64,000 nt of DNA. It comes from Paragonimus westermani. Its lineage: Eukaryota; Platyhelminthes; Trematoda; Plagiorchiida; Troglotrematidae. Below, one piece after another: positions 1 through 12,300 of this stretch; the first letter of the stretch is position 1; every line of letters begins with the position of its first letter. Made by a program: the position numbers and the translations under genes. The DNA is taken from the NCBI GenBank assembly GCA_008508345.1, contig QNGE01003527.1, positions 1 to 64,000 on the forward strand. Reading direction: 5' to 3'. The notes below the pieces were generated by a model. That model was not told where the DNA came from. It was given only the letters and a program-made list of their open reading frames with translations, and did not search any database.

Positions 1-3000
1 GCTGCGATCAAATGTGAGTGATGGTCAACTTGAAGATAAACCTAATCCCCGACTACTCATCAGTGTGCTCACGGTTGCAACACCCACTAGAGTGAGAGGA
101 CAAATCAGTGCACACGTTAGTGAATGTCTGAACGCCTTTTTAATTGGTTTAAACTATTATTCGAAACGATAACGCAACGAAATCAGTCCTTTCCAAATAG
201 CTTGTTTCATCCAGCCCAGGTGAGCGGAGCAATTGTGCGGCTATCTTTTCTTCCCACGTCGCCAGACATTTGAATGTATTTATCATTTTCCGGTGTGTTG
301 TATTCGCCTAGTTTCGCCAGTTTACGTACGCTAACTCGATCTAATTCTGCGTGCGACCAACGACAAAGTGACTAGTACGTTGGTTTAAATTTAATCTTCA
401 CGACAGACAATTTTAAATTGCATCCAACTTCTGCCATCTTAAGGAATAGAACCTTCGTAAATTGTGAATGGACATCCATTAACCACATGCAGTTGTCCGT
501 CAGGCCTGCGTTATCAGGCACTTCAAACAAACCGAGCGTGTATTCAACAGCCTATGTATCGACCTACCGTCATGTCAAGGGCCAGTCACCGAGCTAGTTT
601 ATGTTGCTAAGCGCTGTTCATGGATAAAATCAGTCTGAGTGATGCTACATCTTTGCGATCTAATTAAATTATGCAGTTGCGCCGTGAATAAGCGGCCGGG
701 TTTTAAAGATTTCAGGATTGTTTGATGCATAAATAGTAACTGAAAATGTGGAATTATTTAGCACTCTAAGTTAGTTATCTTCTCCAGCTTGTCACTTATT
801 CGGAGTTTTCAGTGATCATCCACTGCGGATAATATCTTCCGGGTATACCGCTGTTTGCTTATGGCCATCATGAACAAAGATTTATCTGAGTTCAGCATAA
901 CAAAGTCCTTGGTCGACAGATCCTTCAAAACTTCAGGATGCGCTGTTTTAGCAGCACCTTTATCAACAAGAGTTTTTCTCCTCAAGACAGAAGCAATCGT
1001 TTAACAAACAGTCCTCTTGGTCAATCTTTTCCCTAGCTAATAAAAGTACAGATGTTTTACTAAAACCTGTCGAGGCAAACCCCAAAACCTAGGAAACTTC
1101 CGTTAATGATTCAAACTGAAAGCGACTGTTAGATTCCACACAACTGGTTAGGCATGCATTGGACTTTGAACAGAAGTTACATCATACAGTCTGAGTAGAA
1201 GGTTTGTGTTACTAGGGCGGCTATGGTTGGTTTGTCGTCAAAGTAGTTGCAAAGACCAACGTTTTTGCGTACACACATGTTAGGTCTGTTTGCCAAAATG
1301 CGCCAGCTGACCGTTTCAAATCGAGTGGTGACAACCATGTAGAGGACTCGATATGCTTTGACAAAGTCTATGAGATGGCTGGGGTTGGCAAATTGTGTGA
1401 GAACAGCGTTTCGTTATTACTGCAACAGGTTTTGTCTCATGCTCCATGATACTCTTTGGTACTTACTGACAAGCCTCTAACCGCACGATCAACATATGGA
1501 TTAGTCCAACGGCAGCGTAAAAGTGAATTCACGAGCATCTGTGCGTCGTGCACTGATAGCTTGACTCCCAGGCTCAGTCGTAACATGAGCATCATAGTGA
1601 ACAGGCTTCTTAAGGTTTTGCAGGAAACGTATGCACAAGCGACCAGGGAATTCAAGGGTTAACTTAGTCTGCTAAAATACACCTTTTGAAAAAATGCTTC
1701 TGTAGTACTGCTTTCTGTTCTACAGTGGACATTATCACGGACAGAATTCTGACCACCAATTTCAAAGTGAATAATTGCTTCGGATAACTACTTTCTAAAC
1801 CGTATTTATTTCCCACCTCGTTGTATTGCCTGAACAGCTCTTTCTGGGCGTAGTGTCTAAGCACTTGACCAGATTTGGTTCTAGCCTAGTGAACACTACA
1901 CTGTTGATGTAATGACCCGTCCATGTTGGTTCGGAATGTATCGACCTACTCAGTGTATCGTTTACCTACTAATTGCTTGTCTGACCTGACTGCGCGTTTC
2001 TTTGTATACCTACTGTAGGAGGTTTGACGTGAACCTAATGGCACTTTCTCCATTTATTCGAAAGATCACATTTAGATAACGCTTGCACTCTGTTGAGACT
2101 CACCAATTACTCTATTCTTCAAGACAGTTCTGTTTGCATCTTCTTTCAGTGTTCTTCTTACGCTGCCGAAGGTTTTACACCGTTTTTGAATAGGCCGCCT
2201 GAATGGGCTGGAGCCTACCTCGAGGCCATAGTTTTTACGTTGATGTTGTAAGCCCCAGACTAGACTAGAGTTCAATACTTGTTTCCTGATAACACTAGAA
2301 ATATATTGTCATTTTCCAAACAACGCTGTATTCTTCTGGTTCGAAGCCTGCTAAAACCACGGCTTCATTAGATTTCGGAAAAGTCATTCTAATTTGTTAG
2401 CATACGGGGGTTGGGTGCATTCACACCTGGATACAGTTGCTGTACACCCAACTTCATCTTCGGCTGAGCCGCAACTTAAGCTCTTACGAAGACGTCTTCC
2501 CTCTTACTTGTTTATGGAGTCTAAGCTGTGAGCACAGTATTCCGTTAATCTCGCAGGGATATGAGGCATAAAGAGGGCATGAACCTTGTAAAAATATAAG
2601 CAAACGTGGATTCGGACATGTTTCTGGCACAACTCCAAACCTGATTCAGGTTAAACCGGGTTCTTTGTGTGAAAAAGAGTGCAATGCTCTCCCACTCACC
2701 CACTCATGTATTTGTGTGAAGCAAGTCACGTGGGTTGCATAATCAGGAGCCTTACTGTGTCCCGGAAGATTTGCGTCACTTAGATTGTTACTGAGCTTTG
2801 GACGGGTATTATAAACTATAACTGTTTCCTCACTGTTTCGCGTTACTTCCATTCAACTATAGTTTTACAAATATATTTCCGTTCGAAATCCATTTGTTTC
2901 TCTTGCTTTCAAGTTTGATTCATACATTTTTATACTTCTTTCCGCTTCGTACATTCAGTACAGTTATCGATTTGTTTCCGTTATTCCTTCTACCAAAGAT

Positions 3001-3597
3001 AACTGTGATCTTCTATTCAATACAGAGAGCTATAGATATTTCCCACCCGCAAATGTTTGCCGCTTCATTCTACTGGTTAGCTGAAAGAATCTTGTTAATC
3101 CAAAGATACAATGTCTTTTCTTTGTCAAACTTGGCCAGTTTTTCGTAAGTCAAAACGAACTGGGTTTCTTATCTAGCTATGTCTGGAGTAGCCATCTGAT
3201 CTCATCAATTCAAACATCCTGTCAACAACAGTACTCCGGAGGTTCTCTCCATTTCAGGCTCTCTGTGCTGATAAATCCATTTTGGTCATCTCTGATCCTG
3301 TTTCAGTGCGCTTCCCTTGTTGTTTTCAATTGTCAAATTAGCGCTAACAAACGCTATGTTTCGGTACACTCGACTCGATGTCCTATGACTCTGAAGTGTA
3401 TTCATTTTGTATACTGAAATTAATTATCAAACTGATGCATGTAGTGAGGTACCCAGAGGTAGGATTATTTGGTACTTTTAACAATGCGCCCAAAAGTTAT
3501 CTGTTGTAAAATCTAACGAATCATGGAATGCCTGGATCGTCCATATAATTGATTCTCACCCACAGTGCTCTTAAGTTTATTGGAAATGTGAATGTTA
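1..3597. other. No recognised gene
   Basis: No open frame exceeds about 85 codons, and none of the translations resembles a known domain or transposon protein. No tRNA-like boxes with correct spacing and no tandem repeats were seen. A B-box-like string near 2339 has no A box upstream. This is probably intergenic or intronic DNA. Confidence 0.5.
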
Positions 3598-3752
3598 AAT
3601 GAGATCCAATTGTGAAAAGTCGGGACTTCGGCTGGGTTCGAACCAATGACAGACAAAGCATGCCTCAACGCGGTAAGTGCTTTACTAGCTGAGCTACAAA
3701 GCCAGGCCAGGAGCTCGGAAATTTCATATTTTGACTCTGCTATCCACCCGTT
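3598..3752 (-). repeat. tRNA-derived SINE fragment
   Basis: This segment is homologous to 55913-56060. On the minus strand it contains a tRNA-like unit (about 3624-3703) with an A box close to TAGCTCAGCTAG (3685-3696) and a B box GGTTCGAACC near 3635-3645. Seven-base ends could form an imperfect acceptor stem. A shared non-tRNA body follows, ending near TGACTCTGCTATCCACCCG. The left edge carries one arm of the 37-nt terminal sequence seen at both ends of the 56 kb copy, but here the second arm is absent. It is not a functional tRNA gene: the stems are imperfect and it is a dispersed repeat. Confidence 0.7.
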
Positions 3753-4099
3753 TCACTGGAATTCACTTAATGATTGCCCCCGCAGGATTTCTTAAACGGT
3801 TCTCGTTGGAATCCAGCAACGCCACTGCTGAGCACAGAGAATATATCATTAATAGGTAGTAGGACTGCAAATGTCGTGAATGTATAACAAATGATACAGC
3901 AAAAATATGTACGAACGTTGGTTTAACCACTCTAATAGTGGAGTTCAGAACGACGATAGACGCGTACTTAGCTCAGGTGGTAAATCTTAAATGAGATTCG
4001 ATCAGGATCCTGAAATCTACAAAATAGTTATGCGGTTGGCTGCATCCGATTTGGATTAGCCTGTCACAAAGCCCGAAGCCAAAGGGCGCCTACGCTTAA
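3753..4099. other. Spacer between SINE and LINE
   Basis: No gene or repeat was recognised here. The right part may include the extreme 3' tail of the LINE that follows. Confidence 0.4.
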
Positions 4100-6365
4100 C
4101 CATCACAGCAAACGGCTTACGTTGAACCACGCGCGGTTCAACTAACACACACCCCACATATCCTGTGTAAACCCAAAGGAATAAAACCGGGAGGTGTGCG
4201 AATGAGGCCTTTGTGTCCACCTGGCAAATGCTGGTTAGCCAGTTGACTGGCTAAAACAAAAAGGAACCCTTATTTTTAAGAGAATAAACAGACACAGAGA
4301 TGCAGCGATAAGATCTAAACTGAGAAGAAAGTAATGTAAAATGTAATACAAGAAGCATTTCGGTAAAGGAATGCAGGCTAATGCACTGTAGAGGAGGCAA
4401 GGATGAAAAAATAGAATTCAAATTAGAGTCCGAAAAGAACACACAATCAGTTCATCATATATAACACACCAACAAAGCTGAAGAAAAGGATGAGCAGAAA
4501 ACCGCAGAAATCCGAGTTTCTGAAGAGAGGAGTGGATTAGTTGCCATACGACCATGCTCTTGAATGATGCAATCATTATCAGAAGTAGAATGGATATGGT
4601 GATATGACCTACCAAACCTAAATTTGACGTACTGGTCGTCTCTTCGCCGACCGCGCACTATGAGTACGTTGGTGACCTGATAATCCCAAACAGCCAGCGC
4701 ATTCGCGGCCATACATATCGCAACGCCATTTAGTCACGTCACCGCGACCTGTGGCACTGACGGTTCCCTTGAGTACTGAGCGCTGTTGTTTTCGGCCGCG
4801 CAATAACCGCTGGTTGGAATTTCGGTCACCCGTCCGGGTCGTATTTCTCCAGGTCATCCGGTTCAACGCCAAGTCTTCCCAACCTCTAGACTCAATATTA
4901 CTACGTGAAAATCTTACACGAACAACATCCTAATATCTCCGCTTTTGACCACCTGGATTTCGTCTACCCGATTTCACTTGTCCATGTAGCAGCTGCTTCG
5001 GGATAGAGTGGTCGTCCATCAGACGGACATGACCTAGCCAACAGAGCTCAGTCAGCATCAACAGAGCTTCCATCCCATCCATGTCCTTCAGTGTTCGAAA
5101 TTACGTTCGACCACCGATTACCCAAAATGTGCTTCAAACATTGCACACGGAAGCGGCTCATGTAGCGCAGGTTCTGTTGATACAGTGTTTACGTTTCACG
5201 GCCGTACAGCATTATAGACAGTAACTTTGAGCGATAGACAAGAAGCTTAGTGCTGTGGTTCTGTCAGACACGTCTTACAAGACTTCTTAAAGCAACACTA
5301 GCCTTTGCCACACGAGCTCTTAGCTCGCGGTCCACGGATTGACCGGCGGAGAAGGTGCTACCCAAGTAGCAAACGTTCGTGCAGTTAACGGCAACGTCTT
5401 CATTGACGTGAATTTGGAGTGAAGGTGCACAATCAGCACCTCCACCAGGTGAAGGCTGAAAGAGGGAAAAGCTCTTACCTATGTTGATATTCAGTCTAAA
5501 CTAGGATGTCGCGGACGCAAAGTCCGTCATCAGGCATTGCAGTTCTTCCTCGCTGTGTGCCAGCAATGCGCTGCCGTCTGCAAACAAAAGGTACCTAGCC
5601 GGTTTGGGGCGTCGAAACGTCAGCTATTCAAGAGGTGTCTATCCGTCCGGTACTCTACTTCAACACCATCTCCTCCACAGTTCTGAAAAGCAACTGTTAC
5701 CATGGCAGTCAAATATAAACTGAATAAGGTTGGGGGTAGGACACACCCTTGCTTCACGCCGGTGGTAATATCAAAATCACAAGACCTCAACCCACATGAC
5801 TGTTCCATACGCCCTCATGCCCTCATGTGACAGTCTGATCATATTGACGAACTTACCCGGATATCCCAACTTATCAAACACCGTCCACAACGCCTCGTGG
5901 CTCACGGAATCGAATGCCCTGGTAAATCCCACGAAGAGGGCATGCGGAAGTTGTTTCCGTTTCCGGCATTACTCCTGAAGCTGTCGAGCAGCAAACACCA
6001 GGTAGATCGTACTCCTCAGAAACATTCATTCCCAATATATCTGTATTCAGCCGGTTTAGAAGGATTCTGGCCAGCACCTTGCCTGCGCAGCTCAGATGTC
6101 TGATGCTCCGACAGTTATCGGCATGTTGATTGCTGTCCTTACCTTTGAACAAGGACACGATGAGAGTATCCTTAAAATCTTGCGTCGTCAACTAGTGCTC
6201 TCTGATGGAGTGACCCAGCTGGAACAAAGCGCGTTCCAGCGCCGGTCGACCATTCTTCACGATCTCATCTGGCAGTCCCTCTTCGCCTGCAGCCTTCGGT
6301 TTGCGCAGTTAACCAATCGCTCTCTGCAACTCTAACAACTCCGGAGCGACAACATGGTTACAGAC
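4100..6365 (-). mobile_element. 5'-truncated LINE (family A), RT to 3' UTR
   Basis: A non-LTR retrotransposon copy read on the minus strand. Moving along the minus strand it holds the reverse transcriptase start (about 6365-5870), mid RT, the post-RT thumb/tail region (about 5250-4870), a C-terminal zinc-finger-like C-x-x-x-G-R-E-C ... G-H-Q-R-T-H motif (about 4700-4660) and roughly 500 nt of 3' UTR. The 3' UTR and C-terminal motif are shared with a second copy at 27700-28355 on the plus strand, which fixes the right-hand end of the family. The endonuclease domain is missing, so this is a typical 5' truncation. I do not assign a clade beyond RTE/CR1-like. Confidence 0.85.
4618..6365 (-). pseudogene. 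Degraded LINE A reverse transcriptase
   Basis: The coding remnant of the LINE. Recognisable RT blocks include QDFKDTLIVSLFKGKD and NCRSIRHLSCAGKVLARILL (5870-6191) and the motif B region VKQGCVLPPTLFSLYL (5620-5808). The motif C region follows near 5560-5590 and reads FADGSALLAHSEEEL, so the second catalytic aspartate of the usual Y/F-A-D-D is glycine. Farther on are LYGRET and HILGNRWSNV (about 5220-5100) and a C-terminal zinc-finger-like GHQRTH ending at 4618. Several frame changes and stop codons break the frame between these blocks. The combination of frameshifts, lost endonuclease and altered catalytic site makes this an inactive copy. Confidence 0.85.
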
Positions 6366-9300
6366 AGTCATAATCGTATGCAAATAACTAAGATAGTATC
6401 AGTGCGATACCATGAATAATGTGATAATTATTACATAACTTGGTTAAAATGAAACAGCTTCATTTTTCACAGATCGTTTGCTTGTATCAATTAGGTGCGT
6501 CAAACGCGTGTGCAAACTTAGAGTGTATGTAATTAATTTCATACCGAAATTTGCTTTCATGAAAAATATTCACTTTCTTACATACGCGAAATAATGAATC
6601 ACATAATTGTTTGCATCCATCGGTATTTTTGTCTGTCCAGGATTTCAAGAACGCATGTCAGTGACATGTTTATGAGACTGGACGAAGAGCACTACACTCT
6701 AATGTACGTTTCCTTTTGTTTCCACAAACACAAATGTTGCCATATTAAACTGAGTTAATAGAGCAAACAACTGGTCCCAGCACACACCTAACCGCGAAAT
6801 CCGGTTTTAAATAAACATGGTTCAAGCGTGTTTCGGAAGGTTGTGACTCAATCTTCTTTCTCGTTATAGCTGATCAGTAGCTCATGTTTTTGTCCAGTTT
6901 TTAACTTGAATCCTAGTCTACATGGTTTTCATGCGGACAGTTTTAACCGGCATTTGGGTGGTCATCCAATAGTAAATGAGATCAACTCATGTTCACAAAT
7001 GATAATTTTGTAGCCAGGTTGCCAACTATTTAAGCGGAAGAAATTCAAAACGTTTCATGTAACAACGGACTACTATGCTACCATTGTTCAGATTTGTCCG
7101 CCTTAACGCTAGTGCACTCGGTCCATGGTGCTCTTCAAAACACGATTCTTCATGAACTCTCAATCGTTCTTCGTTGACTGTCCGGTGGTTCAGTTTCACG
7201 AGGGCAGCCCCAGGAAACAAGTGTCGGGGTAATTTACTGAAAAGCGGAAGATCTTTCCATAAAAGTGACCAGCGTTAATTTCAGTTCAGCTGCACAGTCT
7301 CTCCATAACCAAAAGAATATTAAAACAGAGGTGATGTAATTTTGGGAGATATACAACATATCATCGAAATAAGTCTAGGTTTCCGTATAGTGTCTGTCTC
7401 TTGTCTCCGCGTCGGTTGGCCCTGTCATGCAGCGAAGGAGAATCACAGTGTTTCGAACACACTGGCTTCGGCATGGCTTTGAGATTCCTTGATGAGAAGC
7501 AATCATCAGGTACTCAATTACCAATAAGCCCACGGGTTGAGAAATCGAAAACAACAGCACAGACTGCCAACTGAAGTGAGCAAAAATGAGCCCAATTGTC
7601 AACACTCAGTGTGATAAGAGCTGAGCACTTGTTTCCAATGAAAGACAAGATAAACAAACGGTGATTATGCTCCCCAACAATAGGTTCTGTTCTCTCTGAG
7701 TGAAATTGACAACCTCATTATAGTTGGCCTACAAACTAACATGATTCCATCCTTGCAACAGAAGGGAGTAAGGAAAAGTTTTCAGGTCACTGGCCCTTGT
7801 GAAAACCGACGAACTGATGGATAGCTGTGTTGACAAGTTTGGGTCTCAGTGAAGTAAAACACGCTGTGAAATCCTACCAACGGTCTATGAGTAGGCGCTA
7901 TACTGAGAATTGACGATGGAACAAGGAAGTTTAACTCGCAGTAATCTCTTGCCGTAACAATAATGACTGCTGTATGGGTTGATACGTGAGTGTTTTCGTT
8001 ACCAAACGAACGATTTTTCGTAAGCCCGGGAATCGATTCTTCTATATATGTTGTGCTGCCGTGACCCAACTAATGCACTGCACGTGGTAACCGCTTCGCT
8101 GGTAGTCACTGCTTGCAAGTGCTGACTGTATGTTTACATAGTGCAAAACGCTGGTTCTCAGAAAATGGGGCGGTGATAACCCCATTCATAAGTAATAATA
8201 TGCACCAGTAATAATGTAAGCGAATGCTAACTACCGTACTTTACTTGTTTAGCTATCTAGTTCGTTATCACCTCAGCTAACACGGTTTGCCCCAGTTAAC
8301 CAACTTGCACTCGGTAACGGCCAAGGGTGTTCGAAATGGCACCGAAGTTGCTCGTTATGAGTTTATTTTTACGTCCTTACTTCACACAGCGATCACAAAG
8401 TTAGATGACGTGCAAACCGTCATGATGTGATACATCGGTACCATAATTATCTCGACACAAACTTCACATGGGGTACAATCTCAAACGATGACTTCGCTAC
8501 TACCTGTCCAGTTGGTTGCAAACCATGAACGCGGATGGTGCAAGGGTTGTTTATTCGACAAACAATATATGGGTTGTGCGTTTCAACATAACTACAAAAA
8601 ATCCACTCGCTTGCATACAACACTGGTCCCAGAACGTCATGGTTGCCAATGCCAAGTACCTGTATGTACCGAGAAACATTTCATTGTCCGTTTCCATTTG
8701 CGTTTTCCCGCGGTTGCTTCAATGTCAAAATCCTTGTTCTTGCCTCACTAGTGAACAATGGTATTGTGAATAGTACAGCGCAATAGCTCATCATTATTTC
8801 ACTAGTAAATGTTGGTTCTATGAACCTCGCTTTCGGGTACATAAAAAACAACTCTGATAACTTTATACCCTGTCAGCTCTATATATGAATAAATCCAGTT
8901 GATAACTTGGAGGATTCTAGTTGGGATCGTTCCAAGAATTCGTCAATCCGTAGTATATAGTCAAAGTAGTGGTGAGCAGAGCTACCGGCACATCATGGTT
9001 TGACGTTTACAGTTCCGAGTAGTTGTCTATCTTAACTCGAACGCGAATCGTTAGGACGTCGTAAGTCTTGAATCAGAAGCGTTCGTTAACAACTCAAGAC
9101 CAAAGAATCAGTTGATTTTCTTTTCAAGAAGAATCTAACAAATTTCCTGTTTTTTTATGGCAAAAATAGCATTGCAAAGTTTTAGGCGACAATAATGAAC
9201 CTGTGAAAACCCGCCAACAGCCATTTGTGTCATGTTGTGCGCTCGTCCACTACGGACTAGAATACTCTGAAGTGGTTTTGTGATTTCTTATGACCCTTTA

Positions 9301-12300
9301 CTGATCCTTTGCCATTTTTAATGCAGCCACTTTTGAAAACGTTTCGGGTAAAGTGGAGTATCAGTTTAAGTGAATGTTTTGGAAACACAATGAGTAAAAT
9401 TTCACAGATGTCTGACACAGGTGTAGAATCTCAAATCTGTAAGTCCACGATAGTCTAAAATCCACTCGAATTTGATCCAAATATTCATAACTAATCCAAT
9501 GACTGTTGCAGTGGCATATGTATAATCAATGACGGGATTTTGAAGTGTGCGCTACCAACAAATAAAATGAGATCCACGTATAGTATAAAGAAACTCTTCA
9601 TATTAAAAATCCAAGGAAGTTCAACGACCACTTCAGTAAACCACGGTACGATGAAACATTACTCTCCGAAAGCGGACTAACTTAAATTGCAAATCTGTAG
9701 ACTAGGGAAATCTTAAGCTGAACGGTTGGAAGCAAACGTACCACAAATGTTATAGCGCCCATACTAGTGCACGAATATTGTTCCACGAAACTCATACAGG
9801 AGCATGTTAGGTCAGTACAGTCAATTCTCGGTTAAATTTAATGTGTGAGATAATACATTTATTTTCGTCGCTTTTTTTGGGAAGTAGAGAGCAGATATGC
9901 AGACATTTTATTTGTGTTCGCAAACATTTATCTGAAATAGTGCATAATCACATTGGTTCCCTTCTGTTTTTGGGCGGACGAACTGTCAGAGATGCCAACT
10001 GCACAAACCAAAACTGCCCAATCAAACTGTAATGAACATTTGTTACTTTTGTAAACTTTAATTTCTCTTTTTCGCGCCATTATTGAGCCGTAATTTTCAT
10101 TTCTTGTATGGACTAACATACTAGACGTTGGTTCGCTGGTTTATGACCTAGAACGGTTTTCATGTGCTTCATCGAACATTATTCAAAAGGTAGCTTGATG
10201 AACTATAGACACGTAAGATCCCCACTTGTAATTTGTCTTCAGACACATTCGGTAAAAGCTTCCTTTCTGAAGACCAGTGGTTTTCCTTCATAGTCGGCTT
10301 GGGTATCAACTCTTCGGGGTTACTACAGTGTGTACAGTGTTATTGCGTCGTGAGGATCGTTACAGCTCAGTTGTATTCATTCAGTCGTCCCGCGATATAA
10401 CAGATCGTCAAAATGGTTTTAACTATCAACACAAACGTTTCCACTACCTGATATCTGCCTGTGTATATATTGATGGGTAAGAACAAACATGGGAAATGAA
10501 GAGTCGCTTTGTGGGTTGGCAACATGAAATATCGTGTTACACTCACGGAACTCAAGGTAGCTGGCTGATTCGCTCATTCTCGTAGCATTGACTACAAATA
10601 CTGTCGGGGAAGTCGCCAGTTCCCCGAAAATATTGTGCGACAAAGGCTAACAAAGTACACTTGTGTGTGACCTTCATAGTTGGCACGATCATGCACCAAT
10701 TTGCCCTCTAATCCTTGTGCCAAATCTCTCGCACCCCATCTACGCGCACCAACGCTCACATGTCTACATCCCGCCTACGCGCATCACTGTACTGTCCGGC
10801 TCATCATTGGTCCAACTTCGATTTAACCTTCCTTTAAATATGGTCTGGTTTGTGACCGTGATGTCTTCGGATTGAGTGGCACGAAGGGGGTTTGTCCGGA
10901 GGCTAGTCTTCTCTCTGTGTTCATGAGTTAGCCTTGGGTGTTTGAGTTGGCCGGGAAGTCTCGAACTAGTCGTGCATATTCCGTCGTTCGTTACCGTTGT
11001 CTATCGTTCCGTTATACGTCATCTCACTGACCGTTATTCTGTTATCTACTTACGTGCCCGTAGGACAAGCGAACCAGTTACAACAAATACAGAGAATGCT
11101 TTTACTTCCGAAGGGAACGACTGCGAACCACATGTAATCTGTAGGTTGAATGTTTAGATTTTTCCTTGATACGAACGACTCAATATGACTACCAGGCTCA
11201 AAACTGAAATGTGACTTTTCAAGTCAGTACTATACAAAAGACTTACCACCAGGGTTATTTTGGCACGAGACCAGAGGATAATCAAAAATGATGAGCAGTC
11301 GAAATACGTTAGAATGCCAGTCCAGTGTGGATGCAGAATGGCGAAACTGCCTGCGGGGTCGATCTTAATTCAAAACAAGTTATTATTTGTTTATGATAGT
11401 ATCTAAAGTTTTTCGTTTGGTACATTGAGCTGAGGGTGAATCAGTTGTTCAGTATGTCTTGTCACCTTAGAGACACTATAAGACAAATCATGTAAAAACG
11501 TGGTAATTTTGAACCATGAGGAGGAAGAAATTGTTGTGGTACCCAGGGCAACACATCGTTCAATTTATTGGGTTGCAAGGTTTGAACATTTTTATTAATG
11601 GCAAACAGCATTCGACATTCAGAGCTACTGAAGTAACTTGACATTTATGACATAAATTTATGCTTGCCTTACCTATGATTGATTGCTTAAGGTGGTCGTA
11701 ATATGCCCAGAAAGACTAAACGGGTCCAGGTCGGTTCGTTCGTGATTGCACGCCGTAACACAGGAGCTTTATAGATGTAATACCGGCTGTTGTGTACGAT
11801 TTCGTGTATGCTAGATTTGTGAACATTTAAGAGATCTGACTGGTCCATCAGTTGTCTGACAGGACACGGTTGTAGACTGGATTATCTCTCCAAATAATGT
11901 CACTTACTGTAAGTTCAAAAGGTCGTGCGGAAATTTTGAGTTTGCTAACTTTTGACCTGATGCACTTTCAGGGGTAAGAACGCATAGTGAGGTGACAGCT
12001 AACAAATATGCTTCTCTGACCACACCGTTGCATTCCACTGCGTAAACTCAAGAAGCATAAACCTAGAGTACATCATGTGATCAGTAACAAACACAACTGG
12101 TTCTGGCTAACATAAACCTGCCCAGTGTTTTTCGGTCTGTTTAAACCTATGGAATCCAGGGTGGCTGCTTACAGCCTGATGGAGTTTCGTTTGGCTGATT
12201 TAGAACGTGTACCTCAGACAGTTGTCTTTCTGCTCTTGTGATAATGCACTACTACAACGTCTGACGAGGTCATTAACAATGTTCGTACTTATGCCAAAGA

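Noticed and set aside
8516..8773. Plus-strand frame considered as a host exon
   Set aside because: Acceptor and donor phases disagree and no domain is recognisable.
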